Shown here piece after piece: positions 43,890 to 52,546 of a stretch of 64,000 nt of DNA. The notes beneath the pieces are model-generated. The model saw only the letters and a program-made list of their open reading frames with translations, was not told where the DNA came from and did no database searches. The DNA is from an uncultured Fretibacterium sp. Lineage in GTDB: Bacteria; Synergistota; Synergistia; Synergistales; Aminobacteriaceae. Both the position numbers and the translations under genes were made by a program. The DNA lies in assembly GCA_946186205.1 (NCBI GenBank), contig CAMHMH010000002.1, positions 310,001 through 374,000 of the forward strand, written 5' to 3'. Each line of letters opens with the position of its first letter. The stretch's first letter is position 1.

Positions 43890-46007
43890 TTACGCTGAGA
43901 GAGACAAGAGATTTCTGTAGATGGGGTAAGGCCAGATGTCAGCGGCAATAGTGAGCTCGGCCATGTCGCATTTCGCGCGTATCTCGTCCATAAGGGGAAT
44001 GATTGTGCCTGTGAGGAAGTCTGATCTTTCACGGGCATTCATATTTGACAGTCTTCCCTTCAGTTCGTAGAGATGATTTGCATCACGGATCAGCGCATTT
44101 TTGGCGCGTCCAAGTCCGCCCACGTAATCACGCCACGGGGTCATGTCGCCGAAATCTACATTCTCAAAGTAAAGCATGCTTTCTCGTTCGAGCGTCAACT
44201 GCTTCGAGAGTGCCGGCAATACTCCTTCCCACAGCATGTCATAAAGCACGGCCGCTTCTACCTCAAGTCCAGTCGCAAAGCTCTCCATTCTCACAGAGCG
44301 CAAATTCTCAAGTTCGTGAGCACGGTAAACTCCTAAACTTGCAAGCATTTCTTTGTTCTCAGGCTTTATGAACAAGTCTATTCTGTCCGGCATCGTCTCA
44401 GCCTCGATTAATCCGCGCCGTTTCGCTTCCTCGTGCCATTCAGACGAATATGCGTCCCCCTCAAACAAAACATTACCGCCCATTCTGAACGCTTCTCGTG
44501 CTGCCTCTAGTGCCGCGTCTATAGGGTCTTTTCCCTGCGCGATTTTACCCTCTATTATTCCCGTTACCTGCTCTATTCCCCATGCCCACAAACTTGCGAA
44601 CATTGTTACGGGAAGGGCTATGCTCTGTGATGCTCCAGGCGCACGGAACTCAAATTTATCTCCCGTAAATGCTACAGGGCTCGTGCGGTTTCTGTCGCTG
44701 TCAAACGGTATTATTTCAGGAAGTTTCGCAAGTCCCAAATCCATAGCTTTCGCTTCTGGCAATGATACGTCCTCATTGTCAAGCCTTCTGATTAAATCCG
44801 TCAGTGAGGCTCCCAAGTACACGCTTATGATTGATGGAGGTGCTTCATGTCCCCCAAGCCGGAATAAGTTCCCCGACGTTGCTACGGATGCCTGCAACAG
44901 ACTGTGAAATCTTGACACACCAAGCACGGCCGCTGAAAGGAACGTCAGAAATATTATGTTCCTCCTGTGCGAGTTTGACGGCTTCAGAAGATTTCGCCCC
45001 TCACTGTCCACAAGTGATATATTTGTGTGCTTTCCTGAGCCATTCATACCAGCAAACGGCTTCTCATGGAACAACAGCCTTAACTCGTGCTGACGCGCCA
45101 ATTTCCTCATCGTTTCCATCAAGATTTGGTTCTGGTCGCATGCCCTGTTTGCGTCAGAATAGAGATGAGCAAATTCAAACTGGCATCGCGCGACCTCATT
45201 ATGACGGGTCATCACTGATACTCCGAGACGGGCTAAATCACGCTCAACGTCGTCCATGTAGTGCAATACCCTCGTGTTGATTGCTCCCATGTAGTGATGG
45301 TCTAATTTCTGGTCTTTCGCAGGCTGTGCTCCGATTAATGTGCGGCCGCAAAATCTTATGTCAGGTCTCATTTGTGCGCGAGGACGGTCAAGCAAAAAGT
45401 ATTCCTGCTCAGCTCCTACGGTCATTTTCACGTTCCGTATTCCACGCTGGCCCAGTGTACGCAACAGCTTGAACGCTCTGCTCTCTACCGCGTCCAATGC
45501 TCGCAATAATGGCGTTTTCAGGTCTAACGGCGTTCCGTCATACGAGAGAAATACAGACGGGATGAACAATGTTCCGCCTTTCGGGGTGCTCACTATAAAT
45601 GCGGGGCTTGATATGTCCCATGCGCTATAGCCTCTCGCCTCAAATGTTGAGCGTGTTCCGCCTGAAGGGAAGCTCGATGCGTCAGGCTCGCCCTGTGAAA
45701 GATTATGCCCCCTGAAGCTCTCTATAGGATTTCCGCCGCTGTCAGGTATCGTAAATGAGAGGTGCTTTTCCGCTGTTAATTCCGTCTGAGGCTGAAACCA
45801 GTGAGACCAATGCGTCGCGCCTTTCGACACCGCCCACTCTTTCATGGCATTCGCTACTATGTCCGCCGCTTCCGGTGATAAGTGCTGACGGCCCTCCATC
45901 GCGTCAATCACCTGCGAATATATATCAGGGTTGAGCTTTTCACGCATTACTCGGCGGTCAAATATCATTGAGCCGAATATTTCGTGTATCGTCTTTATTT
46001 CCGCCAT
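43890..46007 (-). CDS. glnN: Glutamine synthetase type III
   Basis: A 705-residue enzyme of the large GSIII class, which forms glutamine from glutamate and ammonia in a dodecamer. N-terminal signature KGATHWSHWFQPQT, the substrate and metal segments VGAEQEYFLLD and NEVARCQFEFAHLYSDANRACDQN, the loop GMNGSGKHTNISL and RLGGHEAPPSIISVYLG are all present. GSIII is common in anaerobes and Bacteroidota. A consensus-like promoter lies 65 bp upstream of the start. No other nitrogen genes are adjacent. Confidence 0.95.
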   Translation of the reverse strand: MAEIKTIHEIFGSMIFDRRVMREKLNPDIYSQVIDAMEGRQHLSPEAADIVANAMKEWAVSKGATHWSHWFQPQTELTAEKHLSFTIPDSGGNPIESFRGHNLSQGEPDASSFPSGGTRSTFEARGYSAWDISSPAFIVSTPKGGTLFIPSVFLSYDGTPLDLKTPLLRALDAVESRAFKLLRTLGQRGIRNVKMTVGAEQEYFLLDRPRAQMRPDIRFCGRTLIGAQPAKDQKLDHHYMGAINTRVLHYMDDVERDLARLGVSVMTRHNEVARCQFEFAHLYSDANRACDQNQILMETMRKLARQHELRLLFHEKPFAGMNGSGKHTNISLVDSEGRNLLKPSNSHRRNIIFLTFLSAAVLGVSRFHSLLQASVATSGNLFRLGGHEAPPSIISVYLGASLTDLIRRLDNEDVSLPEAKAMDLGLAKLPEIIPFDSDRNRTSPVAFTGDKFEFRAPGASQSIALPVTMFASLWAWGIEQVTGIIEGKIAQGKDPIDAALEAAREAFRMGGNVLFEGDAYSSEWHEEAKRRGLIEAETMPDRIDLFIKPENKEMLASLGVYRAHELENLRSVRMESFATGLEVEAAVLYDMLWEGVLPALSKQLTLERESMLYFENVDFGDMTPWRDYVGGLGRAKNALIRDANHLYELKGRLSNMNARERSDFLTGTIIPLMDEIRAKCDMAELTIAADIWPYPIYRNLLSLSA

Positions 46008-46071
46008 ATTCTATTCTCCTTCCTGCCTTAAGCACAAAACGTTATGAGATTTTCTGCTTAAAGTAAAAGAT

Positions 46072-46100
46072 ATTCTAGCTTATGAATATAACAGTGTCAA
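46072..46100 (-). promoter_or_regulatory. Promoter of glnN
   Basis: On the minus strand TTGACA (46095-46100) and TAGAAT (46072-46077) are separated by exactly 17 bp, giving a leader of about 60 nt. Confidence 0.75.
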
Positions 46101-46341
46101 TTTTTGCGGATAAACTATCCCACTTGCGGTTACGGGGGCTTCCTGTCGCACAGCGCACGCAGTAATTCATCGAGGCCGCGACTCAAATCTTGCGGCTCAT
46201 GTTGTCTCACGTCATCTCAAAAGCAATATCATGTTCATGTGAGAAAGTCAGAGCGTCATTGCAGAGTCATTCAGCTTCGGCAAATAGCATTTTGAGGCGG
46301 CACTTGCAGAAGTGGGAGTCTTCTTACATGAAAATGATAAA
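46101..46341. other. Gene-free intergenic stretch
   Basis: Between the glnN promoter and the terminator of the FAD oxidoreductase I see no convincing reading frame, RNA fold or clean repeat. Short words such as GCATTTTG and AGAGTCATT recall parts of the 34-bp repeat unit at 33.5 kb, but no periodicity remains, so any relation is speculative. Confidence 0.4.
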
Positions 46342-46371
46342 GATTCCCCGGCCGATTAAAGCAGGGGAGTC
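46342..46371 (-). terminator. Hairpin after the FAD oxidoreductase gene
   Basis: On the minus strand GACTCCCC pairs with GGGGAATC (one mismatch), followed by TTTATCATTTT. It lies about 12 bp beyond the stop. Confidence 0.65.
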
Positions 46372-46382
46372 TTGTTTTACGT

Positions 46383-48578
46383 TCACGCGCCCAAGACAGC
46401 AATACACGCACGGACAATCACATCACATGCCTCGCCTTTCGTTACAGGGTAGCCGTAATGAAACTCATTCTCAGCGTTATAGACCTCAAGCAATCCGAGC
46501 CTGCCTAAAATTTCTGCGCTCTCTAAGTTTCTGTTCTTCCCAAGTTTGAACGGAAGCCGGGAATTTTTCGCGGGCTTCATGTCCTTCAGCATAGGGAACG
46601 CATCACACACAGCCTTCACAAAATCGCTTCTTGATATGAGCCTGTCAGATTTGCTTACCTCAATTTTTCCGACACTTTTAATGTTCATAGCCTTCTGCGC
46701 TTTTTCGAGTATCTCTTCAACATCATCACCCGTAATAATATCGTTCACTCCGAATAAACCCTTGTCCATTCCCTTTATGATTGCCATCTCTAACACAGGG
46801 TTGTCGAGAAGCTCAATGTTGTATGACGGCGCATGCGGATATTCATTCGGAGTCATAAGCCCGTACATGTTTGAGATCTGCACCGTCTTGTTCACTGAAT
46901 GCTCAGGCGGAACATCTGAGTACTTGCAAAGCGACAATGACACGCCCGACTTCAGAAGCTCCCACTGTACTAACATAGGGTGAATCTCGCGGGGCTGCTT
47001 GTTCTCCCTCACACAAATTGCGGCCAATGCTCCGGCGGCTTGTCCTGTCATCATCGTTATGGGCTGAAGTCTCAGAGTCCCTACAGCGAGTCTTGAGGCA
47101 GATATATTTTTCTCAGCAGCTATAAGCCCGTCTGTCTCATTCGGAATCAATACTCTCATAGGAACCTGAAAAGGCCCGCGAGGTCTGTTAAGCTCCTGGT
47201 GCTTCATTGTTTCGTCAAGGTCGTATTCCGTATCAGCGTCAGTATTAGCCCCGTGAAGGTCGAGAATATATCCCCCTATTGCTATTGCGTCAGTAAATTC
47301 ACGGCTCGTATGTCCGTCCCTGTAGCTTAATGAGTTGTACGCAAGCTCGTTTGATGTCAGCGTGTGAGCTCCGATTATGCGCCGGGACTCCCTCACGTAA
47401 GGGATAACGGGCATCCTTCGTACCAGCTCTTGCCATTCTCGCGGCAATGTCCTCGCTGCCTCCGGGAGTATTCTGTTCGCGTACTCATCATCAGCAACTG
47501 ACCAAGGCTCGCCGAGTTCGTTCTGTATGTAGTAGATGAAGTGAAGAGTCTTTATGAGCGCTTCCCGTTCAACCTGAAGCCGCAAATTTCTGTCCTCAAG
47601 ATATGAGACCGGGAGTCCCCTTCTGCCGTTAATCCAGCCGTAATTGCCGGGGTAATCATTGCCCCAGTTCAAGCAAGTCTTTGTGATGAACGGCCTGTTG
47701 TCTTTGTCAGCGTCATAATTGTAGGGGTTCGACGAGTCCGGGAGTCCTCTGTAAGCGTTGTGAGTGATGAAATTCACAGGGAGCTCAACGGGATAAACAT
47801 TCCTGAAATTATTTCCGTCAGCAGAAACAAAGCTCTCGTAGTTCCTTCTTGCAAGGTCGTAGCCCGGCAAAGGTTCTTCAGGCTTGAGATAACCGGGGAC
47901 TCCTCCGGGATATTTCTTGATGACTGCTGTCCATGTTATGTCCTGAATCATAGCGTCAGGATTTATGAATTTTGAGATCGAGTTGCCAGCCCTGTACGGT
48001 GTCTTTGTCAGAGGCAGCATATCTCCGTACTCTGTTGCGTCAATTAGAATCTTGCAGGCGTAATTGCGATTGCCCGAAGGAGTCTTGGCGGTTACGGAAG
48101 ATACAGCACCTTTTGTTTTCGACACGCTGATGATTTCCGAGTTCATGAGAAACTCAAGAGTGCCTCTCCTCCTTGCCTCGTTAATCATTGAGATAAAAGC
48201 CTCCTGCCCTATGTGAGGCTCAAAAGCTAATGTTCGCGAGTCCCAGTAGCATGTACCCATAGACTTGCCGCGCTGATCGTAATAACTCTTTATACGGTTG
48301 ATGAACTCTTCATAGATTCCGCTCTTCTGTCTGCTCATGTCGTCCATTGTTGAGACTCCCGCGGCGGTTGCCTGTCCTCCGATCCATGATGACGGCTCCA
48401 CAACGAGGACGCTTGCTCCCATTCTTGCGGCCTGAATCGCTGCTGTGATTCCTCCTGTGCCTGCTCCGGCTATTATGATGTCGTATGAGCTTTTCGGCTG
48501 TGATCTTCTTGAAGCTGCTGATGAAGTGAATATGATAAGGGTTGTTACTAAGGCAAGCAAAATTTTTCTGACATTCAA
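46383..48578 (-). CDS. Secreted FAD-dependent oxidoreductase with SLH-like C-terminus
   Basis: A 731-residue protein from a TTG at 48578, after GGAGG; an ATG 13 codons upstream has no ribosome site. A signal peptide (about 1-22) precedes the dinucleotide motif DIIIAGAGTGGITAAIQAAR and VVEPSSWIGGQATAAGVST, typical of the FAD_oxidored (PF12831-like) family. RLQPITMMTGQAAGALAAI closes the flavin domain near residue 540. The last 180 residues look like decayed S-layer homology units: KYSDVPPEHSVNKTVQISN, ISRSDFVKAVCDAFP, VTKGEACDVIVRA. It is therefore probably an extracytoplasmic flavoprotein held at the cell wall. Substrate unknown. Confidence 0.82.
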   Translation of the reverse strand: MNVRKILLALVTTLIIFTSSAASRRSQPKSSYDIIIAGAGTGGITAAIQAARMGASVLVVEPSSWIGGQATAAGVSTMDDMSRQKSGIYEEFINRIKSYYDQRGKSMGTCYWDSRTLAFEPHIGQEAFISMINEARRRGTLEFLMNSEIISVSKTKGAVSSVTAKTPSGNRNYACKILIDATEYGDMLPLTKTPYRAGNSISKFINPDAMIQDITWTAVIKKYPGGVPGYLKPEEPLPGYDLARRNYESFVSADGNNFRNVYPVELPVNFITHNAYRGLPDSSNPYNYDADKDNRPFITKTCLNWGNDYPGNYGWINGRRGLPVSYLEDRNLRLQVEREALIKTLHFIYYIQNELGEPWSVADDEYANRILPEAARTLPREWQELVRRMPVIPYVRESRRIIGAHTLTSNELAYNSLSYRDGHTSREFTDAIAIGGYILDLHGANTDADTEYDLDETMKHQELNRPRGPFQVPMRVLIPNETDGLIAAEKNISASRLAVGTLRLQPITMMTGQAAGALAAICVRENKQPREIHPMLVQWELLKSGVSLSLCKYSDVPPEHSVNKTVQISNMYGLMTPNEYPHAPSYNIELLDNPVLEMAIIKGMDKGLFGVNDIITGDDVEEILEKAQKAMNIKSVGKIEVSKSDRLISRSDFVKAVCDAFPMLKDMKPAKNSRLPFKLGKNRNLESAEILGRLGLLEVYNAENEFHYGYPVTKGEACDVIVRACIAVLGA

Positions 48579-48683
48579 AGTGTAAAAGCCTCCTGAGAAA
48601 AAATAATTGTCAATCATACACCATGCGCGCAGAATAAATACAAAAATTTTTCCCGCAAGGCACGCTGAGTTTTCAGAGTCTCA

Positions 48684-48786
48684 AAAAGCAATTGCCAGTT
48701 ATGAAGCATAAGAATCAAAACAGAATCAACGCCCAATTTTTCAGACGCTCAAAACGTCGCAGGCACTTCAGAAAGTAATTGCCAGT
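48684..48786. repeat. Short direct repeat in the intergenic region before ribD
   Basis: AAAGCAATTGCCAGT (about 48685-48699) recurs as AAAGTAATTGCCAGT (48772-48786) with one mismatch, each followed by a partly similar GAA.CATAAG or GAAATCATGAGG segment. Significance unclear. Confidence 0.6.
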
Positions 48787-48835
48787 CAGAAATCATGAGG
48801 CTAAAATAAAATCATCAAAAATTTTCCCGGAGGTC

Positions 48836-49945
48836 GTGAACATCATACACACTCAATATATGAACCGCGCATTGTCGCTTGCTCGTAACGGTCTGCGAAT
48901 GACATCCCCGAATCCTATGGTCGGCTGCGTAATCGTCAAAGAAGGCCGCATCATCGGCGAGGGCTGGCATCATCAATACGGCAATCCACACGCTGAAATC
49001 GAAGCCATCAATGACGCAGTCTCACGCGGCGAAAACGTGAGAGGCTCGGCAGTTTATGTTACTCTTGAGCCTTGCAGCCATTACGGGAAGACTCCGCCGT
49101 GCGCAAACCGTTTAGTCGATGAGGGAGTCGCAGAGGTCATAATCGCAATGAGAGATCCGAATCCCAAAGTCAATGGCAGGGGCATAAACATTCTGCGCGA
49201 GTCAGGCGTGAAAGTTACGGAGCTTTCAGAGTTTGAAGAGGCCGCAAAATTTCTTAACCGCGGATTCGTTTTCGTCCATAAATACGGAAGGCCGTTCGTG
49301 AGTCTCAAAGCCGCGATGAGTCTTGACGGTCGTATGAATCTCGCAAACGGTTCAAGCAAATGGATAACAGGAATCGAGTCACGAACAGAGTCTCACAGAA
49401 TGCGCGCTGAAAATGACGCTGTTCTTGTCGGAGTCGGAACGGTGATAAGCGATGACCCCGAATTGACCGTGAGGCACGTTGAAGGCATCAACCCTTTGCG
49501 CGTTGTATTGGACTCTCATCTGAGGACTCCTGTTTTGTCGAAAGTAATCGGGAATGACGGCAAATGTCTCATCATAACGGCGGAAGATTCAGACCGTGAA
49601 AAGTCAAAAGCATTAACCGACATGGGCGCAACAGTAGCAGAAGTGTCATCAGCAAACGGCCATGTTGATATAGAGTCTGCGCTGAAGTATCTTGCTGAGA
49701 AGGGAATATTGACTCTCATGGTAGAGGGAGGCCCGGAGATTCTCGGAGCGTTTCTGCGTGAAGGTCTTGCGGATTACATGAAGCTGTTCATAGCCCCGAA
49801 AATTTTCGGCGAGGGAAAATCAATCGACATGGGCATGAATTTTGCTGACGTAAAATCTGCGTTCACTCTCAGGAACACAATCACGCGCACATTAGGCACG
49901 GACATAATGACGGAAGGGAGATTATCATGTTCACCGGACTTATAG
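48836..49945 (+). CDS. ribD: Bifunctional riboflavin biosynthesis protein RibD
   Basis: A 369-residue protein that deaminates and then reduces the pyrimidine intermediate of riboflavin synthesis. The deaminase domain (1-145) has the zinc motif NPHAEIEAI and the PCSHYGKTPPC pair. The reductase domain (150-365) starts RPFVSLKAAMSLDGRMNL. The start is uncertain: the GTG at 48836 is only 2 nt from GGAGG, while in-frame ATC (48842) and ATA (48845) lie at 8 and 11 nt and give equally good N-termini. An ATG at 48861 would cut the conserved YMNRALSLA helix. ribE overlaps its 3' end by 19 bp. Confidence 0.95.
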   Translation: MNIIHTQYMNRALSLARNGLRMTSPNPMVGCVIVKEGRIIGEGWHHQYGNPHAEIEAINDAVSRGENVRGSAVYVTLEPCSHYGKTPPCANRLVDEGVAEVIIAMRDPNPKVNGRGINILRESGVKVTELSEFEEAAKFLNRGFVFVHKYGRPFVSLKAAMSLDGRMNLANGSSKWITGIESRTESHRMRAENDAVLVGVGTVISDDPELTVRHVEGINPLRVVLDSHLRTPVLSKVIGNDGKCLIITAEDSDREKSKALTDMGATVAEVSSANGHVDIESALKYLAEKGILTLMVEGGPEILGAFLREGLADYMKLFIAPKIFGEGKSIDMGMNFADVKSAFTLRNTITRTLGTDIMTEGRLSCSPDL

Positions 49946-50559
49946 AGACGATTGGGACGATAAAGAGCTTCACCCGCAAAGGAACGTATTACACTCTCAC
50001 GGTTGAGTCAAAAATTTCTGGTGAATTGTCGCTCGGCCAGTCCGTCAGCGTAAGCGGCGCATGTCTCACAGTAACGCGGAATGACTCGCACACTTTTGAC
50101 GCTGAGATGATGCACGAGACATTTATTCGGACATGGTTCGGAAGGGGCTTGCGTCCGGGGACTCGCGTTAATCTTGAGCGGGCAATGAGACTTACGGATC
50201 GCCTTGACGGTCATTTGGTGCTGGGACATGTTGACGGCGTTGCAACGCTGAAAGAAATCCGGGGGACTGACACAAAGGAAGCCGTATTTGTCCCGGAAGA
50301 CTCAGAGTTACTGCGGGGGATTGTTGAGAAGGGATCTGTTGCTGTTGACGGAATAAGCCTGACAGTTATTGAAGCGGGGAGTCGTTCTTTCTCTGTAGGG
50401 ATTATCCCTGCGACTCTCAGCGCGACGACACTCGGTGAGCTTAAAGCCGGAGGGATAATCAACCTTGAGACGGATATACTTGGGAAATATGTTGCGAGGC
50501 TCGCGGAATTTCGCCCTGCTGCTAATGACTCGGATTACTGGCGGTCGCTTTTGTCGTGA
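49927..50559 (+). CDS. ribE: Riboflavin synthase alpha chain
   Basis: A 210-residue trimeric enzyme that dismutates two 6,7-dimethyl-8-ribityllumazine molecules into riboflavin. It consists of two lumazine-binding beta-barrel halves: MFTGLIETIGTIKSF with VSVSGACLTV in the first, and GHVDGVATLKEI with VAVDGISLTVIEAG in the second. The start overlaps ribD; the 3' end overlaps mtnA convergently by 38 bp, leaving no room for a terminator between them. Confidence 0.95.
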   Translation: MFTGLIETIGTIKSFTRKGTYYTLTVESKISGELSLGQSVSVSGACLTVTRNDSHTFDAEMMHETFIRTWFGRGLRPGTRVNLERAMRLTDRLDGHLVLGHVDGVATLKEIRGTDTKEAVFVPEDSELLRGIVEKGSVAVDGISLTVIEAGSRSFSVGIIPATLSATTLGELKAGGIINLETDILGKYVARLAEFRPAANDSDYWRSLLS

Positions 50560-51607
50560 AAATCTCCTTGAGGCTGTCAACATAAGGCGGTCTTGCGATT
50601 CCGTATTCAGTAACAATCCCGGTGATTAATTCATGGCCTGTAACATCAAACGCGGGGTTATAGACTTTCACGCCTTCAGGAGCCATTCTCTTTGAGTACC
50701 ACATCTCTGTAACTTCTTCGGGGCTTCTCTGCTCAATGATAATGTCTGAGCCAGTCTGAATCGTCATGTCGATTGTTGAAGCGGGGCAGAAAACGTAAAA
50801 GGGAACGCCGTAATATTTTGCGAGAACCGCGAGTCCTGATGTGCCTATCTTGTTGCAAGCGTCCCCGTTCGCCGCTAACCTGTCGCACCCCACAAACACC
50901 GCGCTGACTCTTCCTTCCTTCATGACCTGTGAAGACATGTTGTCGCAAATTAATGTAGTGTCGACTCCGTCAGCAAGAAGCTCAAACGCTGAGAGCCTCG
51001 CGCCCTGCAATAACGGCCTTGTCTCGTCGCAGTAAACGTGAAAGTTCATTCCCTTCTCGCGCCCCAAATGTATGGGAGCTAAAGCCGTTCCGTATTTTGA
51101 TGTTGCGAGCTGTCCGGCGTTGCAGTGAGTCAATATCCCGTCGCCGTTCTTGATGAGAGTCAATCCATATTCGCCGATCTTCCTGCAAGTTTCAGTGTCT
51201 TCTGACTTAATCGCAATTGCTTCGAGTCGTAACAAGTCTGTGATTTCCGGGATAGGTTTATCGCTGTGAGTCTCTGCGACTCTGTAGACCCGGTTTAATG
51301 CCCACGAGAGATTGACGGCTGTAGGCCTTGCGGAGTTTAGGTAGCATTTTGCGTATTTGAGTCCAGTAATGAATGACGGGTAATTGTTTGCGCGTGATTG
51401 AAGTGCTGCGAGATAGAGACCGAACGCCGCGGCTATACCGATTGCGGGCGCGCCTCTGACTTTAAGAGTCTTTATTGCGTCCCATATGTCGCGAATGTCT
51501 TTGAGGTGAAGAATGTCGACAGTGCCGGGCAGTTTTGTCTGATCGAGAATGAGTAATGCGTTTTCATTTTCATCAAGCGAAACTGTTTCGAGAGTCATAA
51601 TGTTCAT
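50522..51607 (-). CDS. mtnA: S-methyl-5-thioribose-1-phosphate isomerase
   Basis: A 361-residue enzyme of the eIF2B-like fold that converts methylthioribose 1-phosphate to the ribulose form in methionine salvage. It has KVRGAPAIGIAAAFGLYLA (substrate loop, about 47-65), THCNAGQLATSKYGTALAPI, the catalytic cysteine region, FVGCDRLAANGDACNKIGTSGLA with the catalytic aspartate, and FCPASTID. The ATG at 51607 follows GGAGG; longer readings lack a ribosome site. The other salvage genes are not adjacent. It may instead serve a nucleoside-recycling shunt. Confidence 0.93.
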   Translation of the reverse strand: MNIMTLETVSLDENENALLILDQTKLPGTVDILHLKDIRDIWDAIKTLKVRGAPAIGIAAAFGLYLAALQSRANNYPSFITGLKYAKCYLNSARPTAVNLSWALNRVYRVAETHSDKPIPEITDLLRLEAIAIKSEDTETCRKIGEYGLTLIKNGDGILTHCNAGQLATSKYGTALAPIHLGREKGMNFHVYCDETRPLLQGARLSAFELLADGVDTTLICDNMSSQVMKEGRVSAVFVGCDRLAANGDACNKIGTSGLAVLAKYYGVPFYVFCPASTIDMTIQTGSDIIIEQRSPEEVTEMWYSKRMAPEGVKVYNPAFDVTGHELITGIVTEYGIARPPYVDSLKEIFTTKATASNPSH

Positions 51608-51674
51608 CGTGAAGCCTCCGTTTGAATTTGCTGGAATGATTATAGACGATTCGGCCATGTGATGAATATAGCTG

Positions 51675-51722
51675 TTGACAAAGCCCCCCCCCCGTTGAAG
51701 TATAATTACCGTAAAATTTTAC
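51675..51722 (+). promoter_or_regulatory. Promoter with a C10 tract in the spacer, candidate phase-variable
   Basis: TTGACA (51675-51680) and TATAAT (51701-51706) are both perfect consensus boxes, but 20 bp apart. The spacer contains ten consecutive C residues (51684-51693). Loss of three would restore the optimal 17 bp. A perfect 12-bp palindrome, GTAAAATTTTAC (51711-51722), lies at the expected transcription start and could bind a regulator. The leader to the first gene is about 100 nt. Confidence 0.75.
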
Positions 51723-51816
51723 AACACAAAAAAATTAACACTCATTAATAAAGACTTGGCGTAAAGAAACTACAAAACGCAAGGTTATATTTGTGCTAGT
51801 TTAAGGAGGCTATAAT

Positions 51817-51996
51817 ATGGCGAAAACGGCGGAGACTTACGAGAAAGTTGCGGAGACCTTCACGCGCAAAGGCGATACCGAATGGGCAAAGGCCAAAAAC
51901 GGCGAGGGAGATTACCATTACGGGAACGCGAAGAAGGATTATGCGACTGCGGAGCTTGCGAGGAAGAAAGCGCAGGAACTGAGGAATAACGGTTAG
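51817..51996 (+). CDS. Small charged helical protein, unknown function
   Basis: A 59-residue protein from an ATG at 51817, seven bases after AAGGAGG, to the TAG at 51994-51996. It begins MAKTAETYEKVAETFTRKG and ends in ARKKAQELRNNG. It is rich in Lys, Glu and Ala, probably two or three amphipathic helices, with no membrane segment or signal. I do not recognise a family. It is the first of three small genes behind the poly-C promoter. Confidence 0.7.
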   Translation: MAKTAETYEKVAETFTRKGDTEWAKAKNGEGDYHYGNAKKDYATAELARKKAQELRNNG

Positions 51997-52011
51997 GAGG
52001 CGAATAAAGCG

Positions 52012-52278
52012 ATGGGCAAATCAACTGGAGATACTGTCGGAGGAGCTACAGCAATCGGGATTATCGGTGCTATGGTGGGAGGTCCGCTCGGTGCTCTTGC
52101 TGGTGCTGCTATAGGAGGGCTGATAGGCGGTGAGAATATTATGAACGGTGTAGCCAGTGCAATAGAGAAAAGAGCGGGAGAACTTTCAAGAGATGGACGC
52201 ATTGACTCTGAAAGACGCGCAAAATTTTCTGAAATGCACGACCGCGCCAAAAATTACCGCGAAAGCAAGAGGCACTAA
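52012..52278 (+). CDS. Small glycine-zipper membrane protein
   Basis: An 88-residue protein with GGAGG ten nt before the ATG. Residues about 10-42 are a glycine-zipper segment with repeated GxxxG spacing (GGATAIGIIGAMVGGPLGAL, then AGAAIGGLIGG), long enough for one or two membrane passes. The C-terminal half is soluble and strongly charged (EKRAGELSRDGRIDSERR). Glycine-zipper domains occur in outer-membrane lipoproteins, channel-forming peptides and some toxins; there is no signal peptide here. Function unknown. Second gene of the poly-C operon. Confidence 0.72.
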   Translation: MGKSTGDTVGGATAIGIIGAMVGGPLGALAGAAIGGLIGGENIMNGVASAIEKRAGELSRDGRIDSERRAKFSEMHDRAKNYRESKRH

Positions 52279-52310
52279 GGGAAATTGTAGCATAGAGAGG
52301 AGGTGAAAAC

Positions 52311-52460
52311 ATGTCGGTCTTCAAGGGATTCAGGTGCAAGTACTGCGGAAAGCCCGTAAGCTGGAACACAGACAAAGGCCCACGCCCCCCTGCGAACGCA
52401 AACAGCTTCGACAAATGCCCCAAGTCGCCGGACAAGCGTCATCATTTCGAGGAAGTGTAG
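52311..52460 (+). CDS. 49-residue zinc-ribbon-like protein
   Basis: A short gene preceded by GAGGAGGTG, with ATG at 52311 and TAG at 52458-52460. It has one CxxC knuckle (CKYCGK at residues 9-14), a third cysteine at 36 and a C-terminal His pair (HH at 44-45) that could complete a metal site. It is basic overall. Such mini-proteins may bind zinc or nucleic acid, but no family is recognised. Third and last gene before the terminator at 52474. Confidence 0.7.
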   Translation: MSVFKGFRCKYCGKPVSWNTDKGPRPPANANSFDKCPKSPDKRHHFEEV

Positions 52461-52473
52461 CAGGAAATAACAG

Positions 52474-52508
52474 GAGCATCGGTTACTCACAGCCGACGCT
52501 CTTTTTTT
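52474..52508 (+). terminator. Intrinsic terminator of the small-gene operon
   Basis: GAGCATCGG (52474-52482) pairs with CCGACGCTC (52493-52501) with one mismatch, followed by seven T residues. Confidence 0.9.
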
Positions 52509-52546
52509 GTGTGCTAATATACCCGCAAAAGGAGATGAAACGAATC

